Shown here piece by piece: positions 1-11,808 of a stretch of DNA of 64,000 bases. Both the position numbers and the translations under genes were made by a program. The number at the start of each line of letters is the position of its first letter. The first letter of the stretch is position 1. The notes beneath the pieces were generated by a model, which saw only the letters and a program-made list of their open reading frames with translations, was not told where the DNA came from and made no database searches. Source of the stretch: Pholiota molesta (Eukaryota > Basidiomycota > Agaricomycetes > Agaricales > Strophariaceae). The stretch is from the NCBI GenBank assembly GCA_014925825.1, contig JACGCK010000086.1, positions 62,001 to 126,000 of the forward strand. The letters run 5' to 3'.

Positions 1-1225
1 TGCACCCTACGTACGTATCTCCCTTTTGCTTTCGATAGCAGTTGCCATTGATGAAGGTTGCTATTTATCCAGTGGGCTACACCTTTGGCTCCAATGACCT
101 ATCATTTGGCCGACGTGGTATGATCACCTGTTGAATACCAGTCACTCAGTGCTTCAGATTCTTATCGAAGTCACACTTGGTGCCGAGCGTAAGTATCGCA
201 ACTGGAAATGGGGTATGGGATAGGCTCTGGAAGAAAGACACGTCTGCAAAAGACTCTTGTATAGAAAATAGGCTTCGGTAGGTGTCTATCCATTGCTCCT
301 AGTTGCCTTGTGGCCGCTGGCCTGTAATGTTATCTGTTTCTCATATGTCATTGATGCTGATAGCCCTCTACCAAGTCTATTTAGAATCCCAAGCTCAAGC
401 ATGAGTTAATGATTCGGCACTCAACGGTGTAGGCTGTGATAATTGGCACGTATTCGGCATCCCGTCGCCCGAATGGCGGGCTCTGTTATGCCAAAACGGG
501 TTGTACTCGCAAAGGAGATCGCAGCCTCGTGTTCCTGTGTTCGGGGTGCAGATGTACCTAAGTATACAGCAATTTGGACCCCGTCGCCCACAGGGCGGGG
601 CTACTCCATCCTAAAATTGGCTGTACTCGCAAAACACGTTGTTTCCTCATGTACTGTCCGCGGGCGTCGCTCTGTCCATTTCCAGTTCTTTGCGTCATTT
701 CTCACAACCTAGGAGTGGGATAAGCCTGAGCGATGTTGATCTATCTCAATATCCAGCATACTCAGCGTTCAATGTTGAGCGGCTTGAGCCAGTATCATTT
801 GCAGATAGTTTTACTTGATTGGGTGGGGAGGCATTGAGGCATTTTAGACCTACATATGGTTACGGTGTCTATGGAGGATCCCACCGAACGACTAAATATG
901 TAGCGTGGCGTGGGTGGGGCCTGTACGTAGACGCTCAAACTGTAAATGCTGTGTTGATCTATCAGTGTCAAGTGCTCGGAAAGCGCGCGGTACTAGTGAA
1001 GGTTTCCCAAGTACACCTTCAGCTGGTCATATATAGACGCCATGCATAGCACAAGCGCTCCTGTTTACAACTCCATAATCCTAGCAGCAATACCCATAAT
1101 TTTGATCACTACTTACTTAGTACCACTAATACTAAGTTCTAACCTACTACTTGCCCTCGTTGAAGCGTCTGACGTACTTTTCGGATCATTTCGCACGATT
1201 ACTTCACATCTAATCCTGCGCATTG
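1..1225. other. Upstream region without a recognised gene
   Basis: No open frame here resembles a known family. The only structure seen is an imperfect tandem duplication at about 463-663, listed separately. The stretch just before 1226 should hold the promoter of the following transcription factor gene, but no clear core element stands out. Confidence 0.5.
463..663. repeat. Degenerate direct repeat, offset about 117 bp
   Basis: Two stretches share the skeleton CCGTCGCCC...GGCGGG...TGTACTCGCAAA...CTCGTGT/CTCATGT...CGGG. They start near 463 and 580. Similarity is clear but imperfect, so this is an old duplication or a remnant of a repeat family. Confidence 0.5.
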
Positions 1226-4200
1226 ATGAAAACAAAGGCTTCGAGCTCTGGTAACCTCGCGGACGAGGAACATACAATCCTGCGTGCGACGTCTGTGCGA
1301 GAAAGTAAGCATGCTCGCGATGTTCCGTGGAAAAAACTCTCATCAGCTGGTAGGAAGACCAAATGCGACGGCAACAAACCTATCTGCCAACCATGTCGTC
1401 AACAAGGCCGCGAGCAAGAAGTACGTATCCAATCTGCTAATGGCAACACATGCGACGTACTCATCGTTTCGCACAGTGTGCATGGACCAAGAATCCAGTG
1501 CGCAAGCCGCGGACAGAGCAGCACTTCGAGGCGATGCACAAACGGGGAGAGAGTCTCCGAGTGCGAGCTTTAGAATGGCGGAAATACGCCGATTATCTAG
1601 AATCACAGCTAGACCAATACCCGAACCGAAATGGTGAATTTCGCGCTTCGCGCCCCTCGGACAGCGATGGGCTGTTGGGCCCATCGCCCGACATATTCGA
1701 ACACGAACTCGACCTTGCTAGCGAGGATGGCAATTCGGACTCAGGAGATCCGGCGAAGGAGCTGTGTATTCCGACGCAGAGTCTGAAGGTACGATATGCT
1801 ATTCGTTTCGTTCGTCAAGCAGGTCTCAAATTGCATTCATTAGCTTGAGGAGAATGGGTTCCACCACTACGGAATCACCGCCCCTTCCGATTCAACCATG
1901 CCGAACCACCGCCATCATCCACACAGCTTTCTCGATTTCCTGCTCTCGCACAAAACCCCGATGCCACATATGTGCTGCTCACAGATGGCGTCCCCGACAA
2001 CCACTACAATCCTGACTTCGATTGGTCACGACATCTCCCGGACATAGTGCCGCTGGATCGTAGAACCCATGATAAGTAAGTGCTGTGCCTTCTTCATTGC
2101 AATCTTATCGAATGCCTGCTACTTCATAGAGCACTTGATTTAATTTTCAAGTTCTTCACATCATGGTGTCTCCGCGTCGTCCCTGCACTCTTTCTAAGGG
2201 ACATGTATCGTTCATTGTCTGTCCCTCTTCTCATCCCTCACCTAAGACTCCTCACTACTCACCTATGCTCCATAACGCATTGGTGGCACTTGGGCTGGCG
2301 TTCGTCGATGATTCGAAGCTAAGAGATCTCAAATCTCGGCAGTATTTTGCCAACCAAGCGAAAAGTTACATCGAGATTGAGTGTAGCAAGCCTAATCTGA
2401 GTGTCGTCAACGCACTCTCTATTCTGGCAAGTTTCCATAGCTCCAAGGGTGATCAAACGTTAGGTTACTTGTACTTCGGTATGTGTGCCCCCTTTATCTA
2501 AACATCAGTCGCTGATTATTCGCAGGAATGAGCGCCAGAATGGCCCAAGCTTGTACGCTTTTCGGCTTACTCTTTTTGATATCTTCTGGGTCTGATCATG
2601 CTCATAGTGGGTTTGAACGTCGACTGCTCTGAATGGGTAAAGGCAGGAATAATGGATGAGTCTGACCTGCTGGATCGTCGATGGACGTATTGGACAACCT
2701 TCACACAGGTAAGTCGCTCTTCACTCACCGATGTTTGAGTTTATTTATCATTCTTGCGTAGGATGTGTGTTGGTCTCTTTACGTTGGACGTGAGTTTGGT
2801 GTTCCCACACCAACTTCCGACACCGTGGCCTTCAAAGCCATTTCAATGCCATTGGTCGACCAAGACTACGATCAATTACCATGGACGCACCCATCGTCCA
2901 AACTCGAGCCTCAACCGAACTACCTGACGACGACCTTCCAGGCGACGTGCGAGCTGCTGATGATCTCGCGGCGTATTATGGACGTGGTGTAGGTTTCTGC
3001 ACCTTTTCATATAACGTTGACTTACCTTTATGCCTATAGTAACCATTTAGACAAATCCCATAGCCGTCCATTCGCTATAGACGCGCTGATAACAGAGATT
3101 GAGTCAATCACCATTTTAATTTTCATCCCCTTCAAACGCTTAACTTTCCTCCGCCGTGTAGCCTCAGTCTCAATACGTGGAAAAATGGACTCTCGCCTGA
3201 GCTTGATATCACTCATAATTCACGCCAAACGTCAACGCCGCACAAGCTCATGATGCATCTTGCATATTGGTGGCTCTTTATCCTCCTCCACCGCCCTTTC
3301 TTCCAGCGCACGGGGCGCCTAATATCCAGTATGGATCGAGAAATTGATCATGTTAAGGTATACTGATTTATTTATCTCGTTCCATTGCAATGAGTGATCC
3401 AATCGCTTCATCAGCTTTGTAGGCGAGCAGCCGAAAACATAATGGAACTACTCTCGACTTGGCGCTCCCTTTACACGCTCCGCTACTGCCCTGTAACTCT
3501 CATCCAAACAGTCTTTTCCGCTGGCACTGTCTATCTCCTCACTGGAATACAAGCAAGCACTGGCATTCGCATTGCTCAGAAGGAGCTCAATCATTCTATC
3601 CGACAACAGGAACTCGTCTTAGAATACCTGAGTGAGATCGGCAGGTCCTGGCAATGTGCTACCAATATCGCCGGTATCATGAAGAACCTCATGAATGAAC
3701 AATTGAAGCCCCTCCTTGAGCGCAAGATCATTCCGATCTCGTCCTCCCCGGGCGGTATCTTCTTCTCACCCGAAGTTGGTAATGACGACGATGACGATGA
3801 TTCAAGTTCCCCTTTTTCCTTATCTAAAGACCACATCCGGCGCCACTCTTCGTTAACTAGGCCTAAGCACCATCGCATGGGCATTCATTCCCGAGGTCAC
3901 TCTGTTAATGACTCTCCTAACCCTTCTCCCGCTGCGCATCACTCTTCTCTTGCTCCCAATATTACTATTTCTCATAATCAACAGGATATATCCAACTATG
4001 CTGTCTCTTCCTCCCCTGGCCGTTCTGCTCCCATCCCTATTCCTATTCAAGTTCCTCCGAATAGCGATTCATCTTTCCCATCCAACAGTCCGTCCAGCCT
4101 TCATCCCAGCTTCACAGATCCCTGGATCCGCCGCCGCTCTAACCTACTCAGCAGTGGCTCTGCAAGTCCAATCATCCCTAGCCCTGGTTCTCTATATGTC

Positions 4201-4698
4201 ACTCCTGCACTCTCTTCTTCAGCTCCAACTTCATTCCCTCGATATGATACCGGTATCAATGTTTATGACCAGACCATCGTGCATCCGCCACCTGCTCTAG
4301 ATGAGCTTGCGTTTTCCGGCAGCGGCCACACTGCCAGTCATTTATTCCAGAGGAATGGCGCCTCTTTTGATATTCCTCAGGACCTCGGAACAGGCCAGCT
4401 GTCACGGACATCGTCTGCGAATCAGTTCACCGGTCAAGAACTCTCCAAGATCTTGGGAATGCCAGGTGGCGGGGCGCTACCGATGGCGCCCTCGGTGCCC
4501 TTTATTGGGCTTAACTTTTCCGCCGTACCGCTCTCACCGGAATCCACGTTCTCGTTTGACTCTCCACAAACATCCTTCAGTACAAATGGCTTCCCCAATT
4601 ACGATTCCTCCGCAACGTTCGAAGCTCACGCGAACCATGATACTGATATGGACGACGGTACGATATGGGATTTTTGGGCTCAAACCTTGGAGAGATAG
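1226..4698 (+). pseudogene. Zn2Cys6 fungal transcription factor, apparently frameshifted
   Basis: This is a nuclear DNA-binding regulator of the fungal binuclear zinc-cluster family. After splicing (introns about 1305-1353 and 1421-1476) the cluster reads C-x2-C-x6-C-x6-C-x2-C-x8-C, followed by a short coiled-coil-like helix and the fungal-specific middle homology region, for example VLLTDGVPDN, SYIEIECSKPN, GLNVDCSEWVKAG and HLAYWWLFILLHRPFF. Seven or more introns with normal GT-AG borders can be placed. The last exon (3394-4698) is open for 434 codons and ends in a low-complexity Ser/Pro tail. Three places need a one-base shift to keep the homologous frame: near 1270-1279, between the ATG at 1226 and the first Cys pair; near 1881-1887; and near 2224-2235. 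Neighbouring genes show no such breaks, so recent decay is likelier than general sequence error, though assembly indels cannot be excluded. The target genes are unknown. Confidence 0.75.
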
Positions 4699-4997
4699 TT
4701 ACTGTCCAGCTAATTATTGTTGGCTGCCGATATTACTTTAGCCTTTCGTCGTTCAACGTTCGGAATTAGCAGTGAACTAGATTGATCGCCGTCAATGTAG
4801 CACACATGTCGTTTGCTTCTTGCAACAGCTGTGTACATCTTAGTTTCGAATGTACTATGATTGTACTGTAATCATTGCAGCGCAATATGATTTGATTCAC
4901 AACGATCAATGCTTGAGCTCGAGGTGCCTTTTGAAGGCGGAAAGTAGCGGAGAAGAGAATGGTTGGTTGGCATAAACACACTGTTCAAAGAGTACAT
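4699..4997. other. Intergenic, 3' flank of factor gene
   Basis: Nothing recognisable beyond the expected 3' flank of the transcription factor gene and the 5' flank of the tRNA gene. Confidence 0.4.
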
Positions 4998-5092
4998 GGC
5001 AATATGGCCGAGTGGTCTAAGGCGCCAGAATCAGGACATTAATAGTCACATCTGGTCGGATAACGGCGAGGGTTCGAATCCCTCTGTTGTCA
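4998..5092 (+). tRNA. tRNA-Leu(CAG) with a 14-nt intron
   Basis: The acceptor arms GGCAATA (4998-5004) and TGTTGTC (5085-5091) pair with two G-U pairs. The A-box region TGGCCGAGTGG and the B box GGTTCGAATCC are both present. The anticodon stem CCAGA/TCTGG encloses a 21-nt stretch; removing 14 nt after the base next to the anticodon leaves a 7-nt loop with anticodon CAG. A long variable arm fits leucine (class II). The intron position one base 3' of the anticodon is the canonical eukaryotic site. Confidence 0.92.
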
Positions 5093-5454
5093 TTACTTCC
5101 CTATGATTATTCTTTTTCTTTTCATCAAATTTTTTTCCCTCTCTAGAGGACTCAGAGTCTCAGAGTCTAAATTTCTAATGGATGATAGCGGAATTTGATT
5201 ATTTGAATTTTGATCAGTCGTTTGGTTCCAGCCCCAAGTTTGATAAAGCCTTGCGAAATTTCTCTCAAAAATTTGACTCTGCATCTTTACTGTACAAACT
5301 TGTTACTTCAGCACAACTTCTAGTATCTACTATAAGTTTATCCCAATCAGCAGTATCACTTATACTTCTTCACCTATTTCTCTCAGGTGCAAGAAGCCTC
5401 TGACAGCAGGTCCAGGCTGAACATCATTCGCAAGGGTAGACTAGATGCATTGCA

Positions 5455-6084
5455 TCATGATTTAGATTTACTGGAAATCTTATCTAAAACCACGTTTATA
5501 CCCTGTTTCCACTTGTTGAGTAAATCTCCGCCTTTTGAGCCACTAGCAACATAAGATGGAATATTATTCCGTGTTATTGGCCCATCGGATTGGATCTCGA
5601 GCTCGTAGGCGTGGTTCACATGCAACGGCAATCCAAGCCTCCTTCGTTCATTCTTCTCCGTCGCGCTGATGCGAGGAAAGTACCTCGCGCCATAGAATTT
5701 CTTTTGCTCCTCGACGGACATGTATCTCAGGATGTCGTAATCGGAGTCGCGAGTCATGGCTGCATCGCGGTTGCTCGTTGTCACTCCCTCAACTTTGACA
5801 TTGCCTCCTAGGCCCTCGAACCATCCCTTCAGGTCTCGCAGCGGGAATTCTTGAAATTCCGAAAGATAGACGGTGATCCTGGAAGGATGTACCTTCTCTT
5901 CAAGAAGAAATTGGAGTCCCATAGTGTCCATTCCAGGTGCGGGCCCCATGACGAACGAATCCCCAGCTGAGATTGCATCGCGAATCAACGGCTCGTAGTG
6001 TTCATGAAAGTAATCCACTCCTGGTTCTATTGGACCAGAAATAAAGGCGGTTCTTGGAGATGGCGTGTTTGTTTCGTTCAACAT
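5455..6084 (-). CDS. SLOG/Rossmann-like nucleotide-binding protein
   Basis: Intronless, 209 residues, starting at an ATG. The first half has a Rossmann pattern: an initial strand FISGPI, an acidic helix, then GDSFVMGPAPGMDTMGLQFLL, a glycine-rich loop with an acidic residue of the kind seen in SLOG/LOG-like and nucleoside deoxyribosyltransferase-like folds. A strand ITVYLSEF and a basic C-terminal half follow. Family knowledge suggests a nucleotide- or nucleoside-related ligand, but no catalytic activity can be assigned. Similar short proteins with SGP...GDARG-type motifs occur in bacteria, so an old bacterial origin is possible. It lies between the tRNA gene and Trs65 with no sign of co-regulation. 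Confidence 0.7.
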   Translation of the reverse strand: MLNETNTPSPRTAFISGPIEPGVDYFHEHYEPLIRDAISAGDSFVMGPAPGMDTMGLQFLLEEKVHPSRITVYLSEFQEFPLRDLKGWFEGLGGNVKVEGVTTSNRDAAMTRDSDYDILRYMSVEEQKKFYGARYFPRISATEKNERRRLGLPLHVNHAYELEIQSDGPITRNNIPSYVASGSKGGDLLNKWKQGINVVLDKISSKSKS

Positions 6085-6507
6085 AATTGCTTGAAATCGT
6101 TAGGGAAGAGTAGTTTCTGCCGAACAGGACTTTATGAGGTTTTTATTAGCACAGCTCTCGGCTGCGACACAATACTACACGGGACTGCGGATTATAATAA
6201 GACGCCAACCAGAACCTTATTGGTATTATGACAACGAGCATAGCCTTGCTCTTCACTGTCATCAATGTTACATACAGGCCAAAGAGTCGCACGTTTCACA
6301 GTTATTTGATTGATGCAGCCTGTCGGTCCACTGGTCAAGGATTGAGTGCATTGAGCATTGACACGCTTTGCACTCTCAGAAAACAATGCCCAGAGGATGC
6401 CGTCTGACCCATCGGTGCATGGCAAAACTTACAACAGGTACAAGGTCTTCGGAGAAAAAAGGACGATCAAGGGAAAGAGGTATAAAGAAAAATAAAATCG
6501 CAGTATT
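6085..6507. other. Intergenic between two minus-strand genes
   Basis: This stretch should hold the 3' end region of Trs65 and the promoter of the SLOG-like gene. No gene or repeat is seen. Confidence 0.4.
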
Positions 6508-9499
6508 TTAATCCATTGGATCATGCACCACGATGTCCAAGACGGATCTTGAAACAAGTTAACGTTTGAATTAGAGCAAGTCGAGCATTCGGACATACCG
6601 AAGATTAGTTGAAAAGCCTGTTTCAACATCCGTTAAGGTGAGGGTATCAATAGCGTGCACGCCAGGCGAGACTGCAAGGAATTCCATCCGGACTGACTGA
6701 CATGCAGATGGTCGGAGAGGCCTATAAATGCGAAGAACGTGAGCATTCAAATCTGCAAGCTCGAATAGAATACCACTTGCCCAATCCGAATCCTGCTTTG
6801 CAGAGGCAACACACCCGGATATCCCATCTTTCGCGCTGCCTCGCTGCCACCATCATACACGCCCGTCTCCTCCCCGCCTCTCCTTCTCCGCCGCCGCTCC
6901 GGACAGGTCACCTCAAACCGCCTGGGCCACAAGCTCTGATTGAACACAAAAATATCCAGCGTAAACACATCCAACGGGTATATCTTCCCCAGACCCAGCC
7001 CCGCCATCTCCGCCGCACCCCCGTCCCGCGCCGTCAGCGCCGACGGCGGGAGCAGGCCCACGGACACGATGACGTTCTCCCCGCTCGCGCCGGCCTGCTG
7101 CAGCTTCGCCAGCATCGTCTGCTCGCCGAACGCGCCGGACACGAACGGCAGCGGCGTCTGCGGGAGCGCGCCCAGGCCGTACTCCGCCCCGACGCCGCGC
7201 TCGCGCCGGATCTCGACGCTGAGCCCGGCGTGCGTCGGCGTCGAGACCGGCCGCTGCGAGAGCGGCGTCGACGGGAGCGCGGACTTCGTGGGGTACGCGG
7301 GGTACGCGGGCGTGGTGGGCATGTCCAGGCCCGAGAGCGGGTCGGGGGAGTCGGGTGGCTGGGGCAGGCCCACGAGCGGCTGCACCGACGTCGACGGTAT
7401 GGGCGGGGGCGGCGGAGGGGCGCTGTACGTCGTGGGCGATTTCATATACTGCGCGGAGCCCGCCGCGGACAGAGCGTACGCTGAGAGCCGCGACGAAGGC
7501 ACGGGCGATGTTTCGCGTCCTATATCGCCCGGCCGCAAGGACCGATTGGGGGTGAGGGTCTTGAGTGTGCGGCCAGCGAAATTTGCGCCTGGGACGAGGG
7601 TGAACCGCCTGCTGCCGGCCGTAGCCGAGTACTGGGGCGTCGCGCTCCCCATCTGCATCCCCGGCGTCATATTTGAGCTGTACACAGAAAGCCCACCGGG
7701 GAAGGGTGATGCAGGTTCTGGCATGATGCTTGGGTAATCTGCGGAAGGGTCTCCCGCCTCGAATGTGTCGTGTGGGCGGGCAGGTTGAGAAGCAAGATCG
7801 AGCACACAATTCCACCTCGAGGAGAAGGTTTGGGTCGGGTACGCAAGTGTTTTTGAATGGGGAATTGAAAGTGACGTGGACGAAGGTGGCGGTGGAAAGT
7901 AAGGTTTTCCGTAGATATTGATCGTGACAGCACGCTGGAGATCAGGAGCCGCTCTGGTATCGTTGACCCCATGGGCGAAGGAGAAAGCATCAATTTCCTC
8001 TGGCGACCTCATGAAGGTCACTGCATATAGGAGATTATACTGGGCAAGAGGCCCAATGCGCAGCGGAAACGTATTCTTCGCAGCGTTCGAAGTGAAGCCA
8101 TCTTCGCCCCACCCAATGAGCGTAGCCTGGGCCCCTTCACCTCCAATGCTCACATCCACCTTTTCCACCATAAAGCCAGCAGTCATTCCCAAATCTCCAG
8201 AATTCTCAATCTCAACACACAACACGACCGTGCGCTCCTCGCTCCCCGCCTCTCTTCGCTCGAGCTCCTTTTCCTCTTCCGTCAAGTCGTCAAGCATGCC
8301 TTCTGTTTCAGGCAGCAGAACGTAGGGGACGAAGACGGTCCGCATGCGTACCCGGAATCCGGACACGGTTTGCAGCGTCTTGCGGAAGGACTTGCGCAGT
8401 GTGGGATGGGCTTTGCGCACCGCCGTCATTGGAGATGGCGAGGGTTGGATGGGCGAGTTTATGAGCACAGGGGGGAGAGAGAATAACTTCTGCCGAGAGA
8501 CTGTCCCAAGGCGAAGGGAAGGCAGGTATATGTCATCTTTTGAGAACGTCGGCGCTGCGAGGAGACCTTCAAGGAGGTTGACTTCTTCGAGCCCGTCGAG
8601 CAGCTGGTGCTCACCCTCTCCAGCTTGGCCGTTGACCCCCGGAGATTTAGGAGAGTCTGTCCTTTCGGGCTTGAAGTCGCCCAGTGATTCGAAGAAGCGT
8701 GCTAATGGATGCGTCGGATGGGTAGGTATTGGCTTCTCGCGCAATGTCGCAGAAATGGTCAGACACAATAAAGGATTGCTGAAATTGAGGCGCAGGAATG
8801 CTGTGGTGAGTCAGTGATGAGTAAACCGAGATGGCATGCAACTGACACACTGTTATATCCATCTTATAGACAGCCACCCATTTCTGCTGTTCGTCCGACC
8901 ACAGCAAACAAAACCCCTCCGGAGAGTTGTCCGCGGTGTTGCTGCCCCATATGTTGGCTACGAGTAACGTGCCTTCTGCCGTGCTGTATTTGCGATCCTG
9001 GTCGCCTGTAGCTGGCATTGGGTGCGGTGTGCTTGGGGGGAGAATAGAGGGATGCGGATTGAGTCGTTGGTTTGGCTTCGCAAGCGAGCTCGTTCGTGGC
9101 GTCAACAACATTCTTGAATTTCGGGGCGTCTCTGGGTTTGTCGTTGCCGTTTGAGAAATGTATGAGGCCTCTATGGACACTTGAATATGCGCCAGAAGAT
9201 CGAGAAGGACTTCTGGTGGTTTAGACGGGTCCGCAGGAGGTTGTGCATCGGGATTCTTGATGTAAACAAGGAGAAGAGACTGTAAATGTTCATCTGAGAT
9301 TTGTAAATGCGACGCAAGTCACAGAATCTCGGAATATCGCACCAAAAAATGCCTGCTTCCTTTCTACTGATACAGAGCGCGCTGCTTCCAGCCATTCATC
9401 GGTAGGAACCGTCGGAGGAAAGTCAAGAGTTGTATCCGGAACGACAAGCTTGAGGAGAGCGGTTGAAAAAATCTGATCCAAAGAAACCGCGTTGTCCAT
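6508..9499 (-). CDS. TRS65: TRAPPII complex subunit Trs65
   Basis: A fungal-specific subunit of the TRAPPII complex, which acts with Ypt/Rab GTPases in traffic through the late Golgi. The model joins five exons (9499-9343, 9293-8847, 8800-6781, 6721-6599, 6547-6508; minus order) into 928 codons in one frame. Family landmarks are the N-terminal SLDQIFSTALLKLVVPD, the C-terminal Ig-like region around PLRIGPLAQYNLLYAV, the strand KIYPLDVFTLDIFVFNQSLWPRRFEVTCPE, and the end RIRIGPLRP...SVRMEFLAVSPGVHAIDTLTL. The long middle, rich in Ser, Pro and Ala with proline runs, is typical low-complexity linker. The start at 9499 is the first ATG; the open frame reaches further upstream only without one. 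The intron 6722-6780 has a GC donor (GCAAGT), and splicing there is needed to join RIRIG to PLRP. Confidence 0.88.
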
Positions 9500-10654
9500 C
9501 GCTGTCGAGAACTGGTTGTTGTGCGTTCCGTCTGGCAGGTTCTCCAAGGCTTCTTAGTACGCCTTGGATATGGCCTTTGCGTATGATGATACGTGTTAAA
9601 AGCGAGGATAACTTGCGCGAGTGGACTTCCCCTGGCAGTGGGGCGAGTTCAGGTGGCGAACTTGATGAGTTAGATGGAATAAGAATCTGATGTATACTCT
9701 AGCTCCGTCGCCGTGGCCCGTCGGCGACGAGGCGAATTCCGTGGTAAACCAGTCACGTGACTGCCAGATTCGGTGCTTCACAGTGATCACACTGACCGCG
9801 AGTGAGGTGGTCTTGAGACTTTTGGCAATAATGGCAAGGCCTTGGGGGTCGCTTGGAGGAGTTCTTGAGAAATTGAAGAGAGCTCAACGTTCAAAAAAGC
9901 TCCAAGCTTCATATTCCAAATTTGAAATGCGACGACCAGCTGTGACGAGTCCCCCCATCACCTGCACGCGCGTATTTTAATCACAATTTTCCTTGCTTTC
10001 AACTTTGAAGAGGTAAATGTCAGTAAACGTACATTTGATAAGGCATCAAGGCATCTCCTTCCTAGCTAATACTGTTCTGCATATATGTAAGTAATTATGA
10101 TAGGAACGGGAGAGCCCAACGTAGAAAACATAAGACCCGTGCAGTGGAAAAGGCTGCAGCGCCCCAGCGCCAGTGCCGGACGAATATTCGAACACAAAAA
10201 GAGAGTGAGCGGAGGCACCGCCGCGGTGTATGTAGGCATTGGGCCCCCGGATAATCTACATGGCATTCCCGCCTCTCGACCAAGAAACCAGACGGCTCGC
10301 ACAGATACGAGTAGCAAGCGCACAAATCCGGGACACCTGGAATAGAATGGAAGAGAGCCAAGAAGGCCAGCATCTCCGCGGGCGTGTATATCGCGCGAAC
10401 AGCCCCCACTCCCACCTGCAGCGAATGAGCACCAAATCCCGAGTCTACCAAGGCCCAGAAGGAAGAAGAAAAAGCAGAGATCGCGCCGTGTATACTTTGT
10501 TCCCCGCAACCACCACTCCCCGTTCAGACCTCCGGACCCATTCCCGGCCCACCACCAGAGTCGGCAGCGCCCCTCTTCCGCCCGCCGCCGCTCAGCGTCG
10601 ACCCAACCTGCTTGAGCGCCAAGCCCGGCGGCATCGGCAAGTGCGCATTCGCCT
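9500..10654. other. Intergenic, no gene assigned
   Basis: Open frames occur on both strands, but none has a recognisable domain. The first part should contain the Trs65 promoter. The GC-rich stretch from about 10,100 is read here as the 3' flank of the partial coding exon that ends at 10,655. Confidence 0.4.
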
Positions 10655-10900
10655 CTACACATAGCTCGCCGGGGCGGAGTGGTGCTGGGGGTGGCCGCCG
10701 TCGACGCCCGCTGCGTCCGCAGGGAGCGGCGTCTGGTCGGGCGCCTGCGACGCAGCGGCCGCGGCGGAGGGGAAGCGCAGCGCCGCCTGCGCGCTCGGCG
10801 GGGCGAAGGACGCGAATGACGCCATGTCCGTGCCGCGCCCCGTGCCGGGCGGGACGATCCTTCCGCTCGGGAGGGCGCGTCGACGAGGACGCGGCTGGTA
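10655..10900 (-). pseudogene. Orphan GC-rich C-terminal exon, possible gene fragment
   Basis: On the minus strand a frame ending in TAG at 10,655-10,657 reads through PPGTGRGTDMASFASFAPP, an alanine-rich stretch and a His/Pro tail ending SAPASYV. It looks like the natural C-terminus of an agaricomycete protein with GC-rich codons. It can be entered only through a splice acceptor near 10,900 (an upstream in-frame TAA lies at about 10,923), and no matching upstream exon was found to 11,800. It is either the last exon of a gene I could not assemble or a displaced fragment. I do not recognise the family. Confidence 0.35.
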
Positions 10901-10925
10901 CCGGCGGCTGGAGGAGGGCGATTAG

Positions 10926-11808
10926 CTGACTGAACGCAACTAAAGAAATTTCACTTTCCTTTGAATCCTGCTGGTCGTAAATCTGAATTTATGGCCTGCT
11001 GATATTTTGTCAAAGCCATACACACACGCGAAAGACTGCGGACATCAGCCGATGTTCAGCTGCGCAACTATTTCAAGCAGACAAAGATCCAGTTATAGGC
11101 GGCTTCATGTGGTGATACAACTCAAACAATGGTTTCAACAACGACGAAAAAAAAAAAAAAAATTGGTATCCTATGGCACGCCATTTGAACCAATTTTATA
11201 AACAGACACCTGAGCAATGTCCAAAAGAGATCCCTTCTGACAGACATTGAGACCTCTCGACAAAACGACCTAGTTTCAGTCGAAGTACAGCGCAATCAAT
11301 TTTCGATCTAGCAGTTCAACAAGAAAATGTCGTGCAGTGGGCTTCCCCAAAAAGGTATCATAATACAGACGGACCAGCATCCAACGAGGAGATGTGGAAT
11401 GTCAATGATGCAACAAAGTTGGGAATCCAAGAAAGTCAGGACCAGAGGGTAACAAGATGACGTTCCAAGCCTTGACCGAGGGTTTCAACGCCCTCCGGAT
11501 ACAGATTTCGGTGGACGCTAAGAGGCATTTGCGGCTAAATCGAGGCCTGGAAGGCTACATCGAAAAAATGAACGCAGAACTTGAACACCGGCTGCCATAG
11601 AGTGCCGTCAGGCTTGCGAAGATCGACAAGTTTGAGGGCAATGTTGCATGAAAAGATTAGATTAGGTACAGGAAGGGCGTTTAGATAATATTGGGGAGTA
11701 GGCTTAAGTCTTGAGGTATCGTATAGAGCCAATACTACAACTGACCCTTGGGTGCATGTAGGTAGATAATATGCTCGCGAACGTGGGCCATATACGCCAT
11801 CGTTTGTT
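10926..11808. other. Non-coding stretch with a poly-A run
   Basis: No gene is supported. A run of about 16-17 A lies near 11,147-11,162. The right part is the 3' flank of the ribosomal protein gene. Confidence 0.4.

Noticed and set aside
6702..7815. Arg-rich plus-strand frame and a 300-residue alternate minus frame within Trs65
   Set aside because: Both lie opposite or out of frame with the GC-rich low-complexity linker of Trs65 and show no domain.
10066..10662. A 198-codon minus-strand frame
   Set aside because: Trp/Cys/Gly-rich low-complexity sequence without family resemblance, in the 3' flank of the orphan C-terminal exon. Its apparent length is an effect of GC-rich composition.
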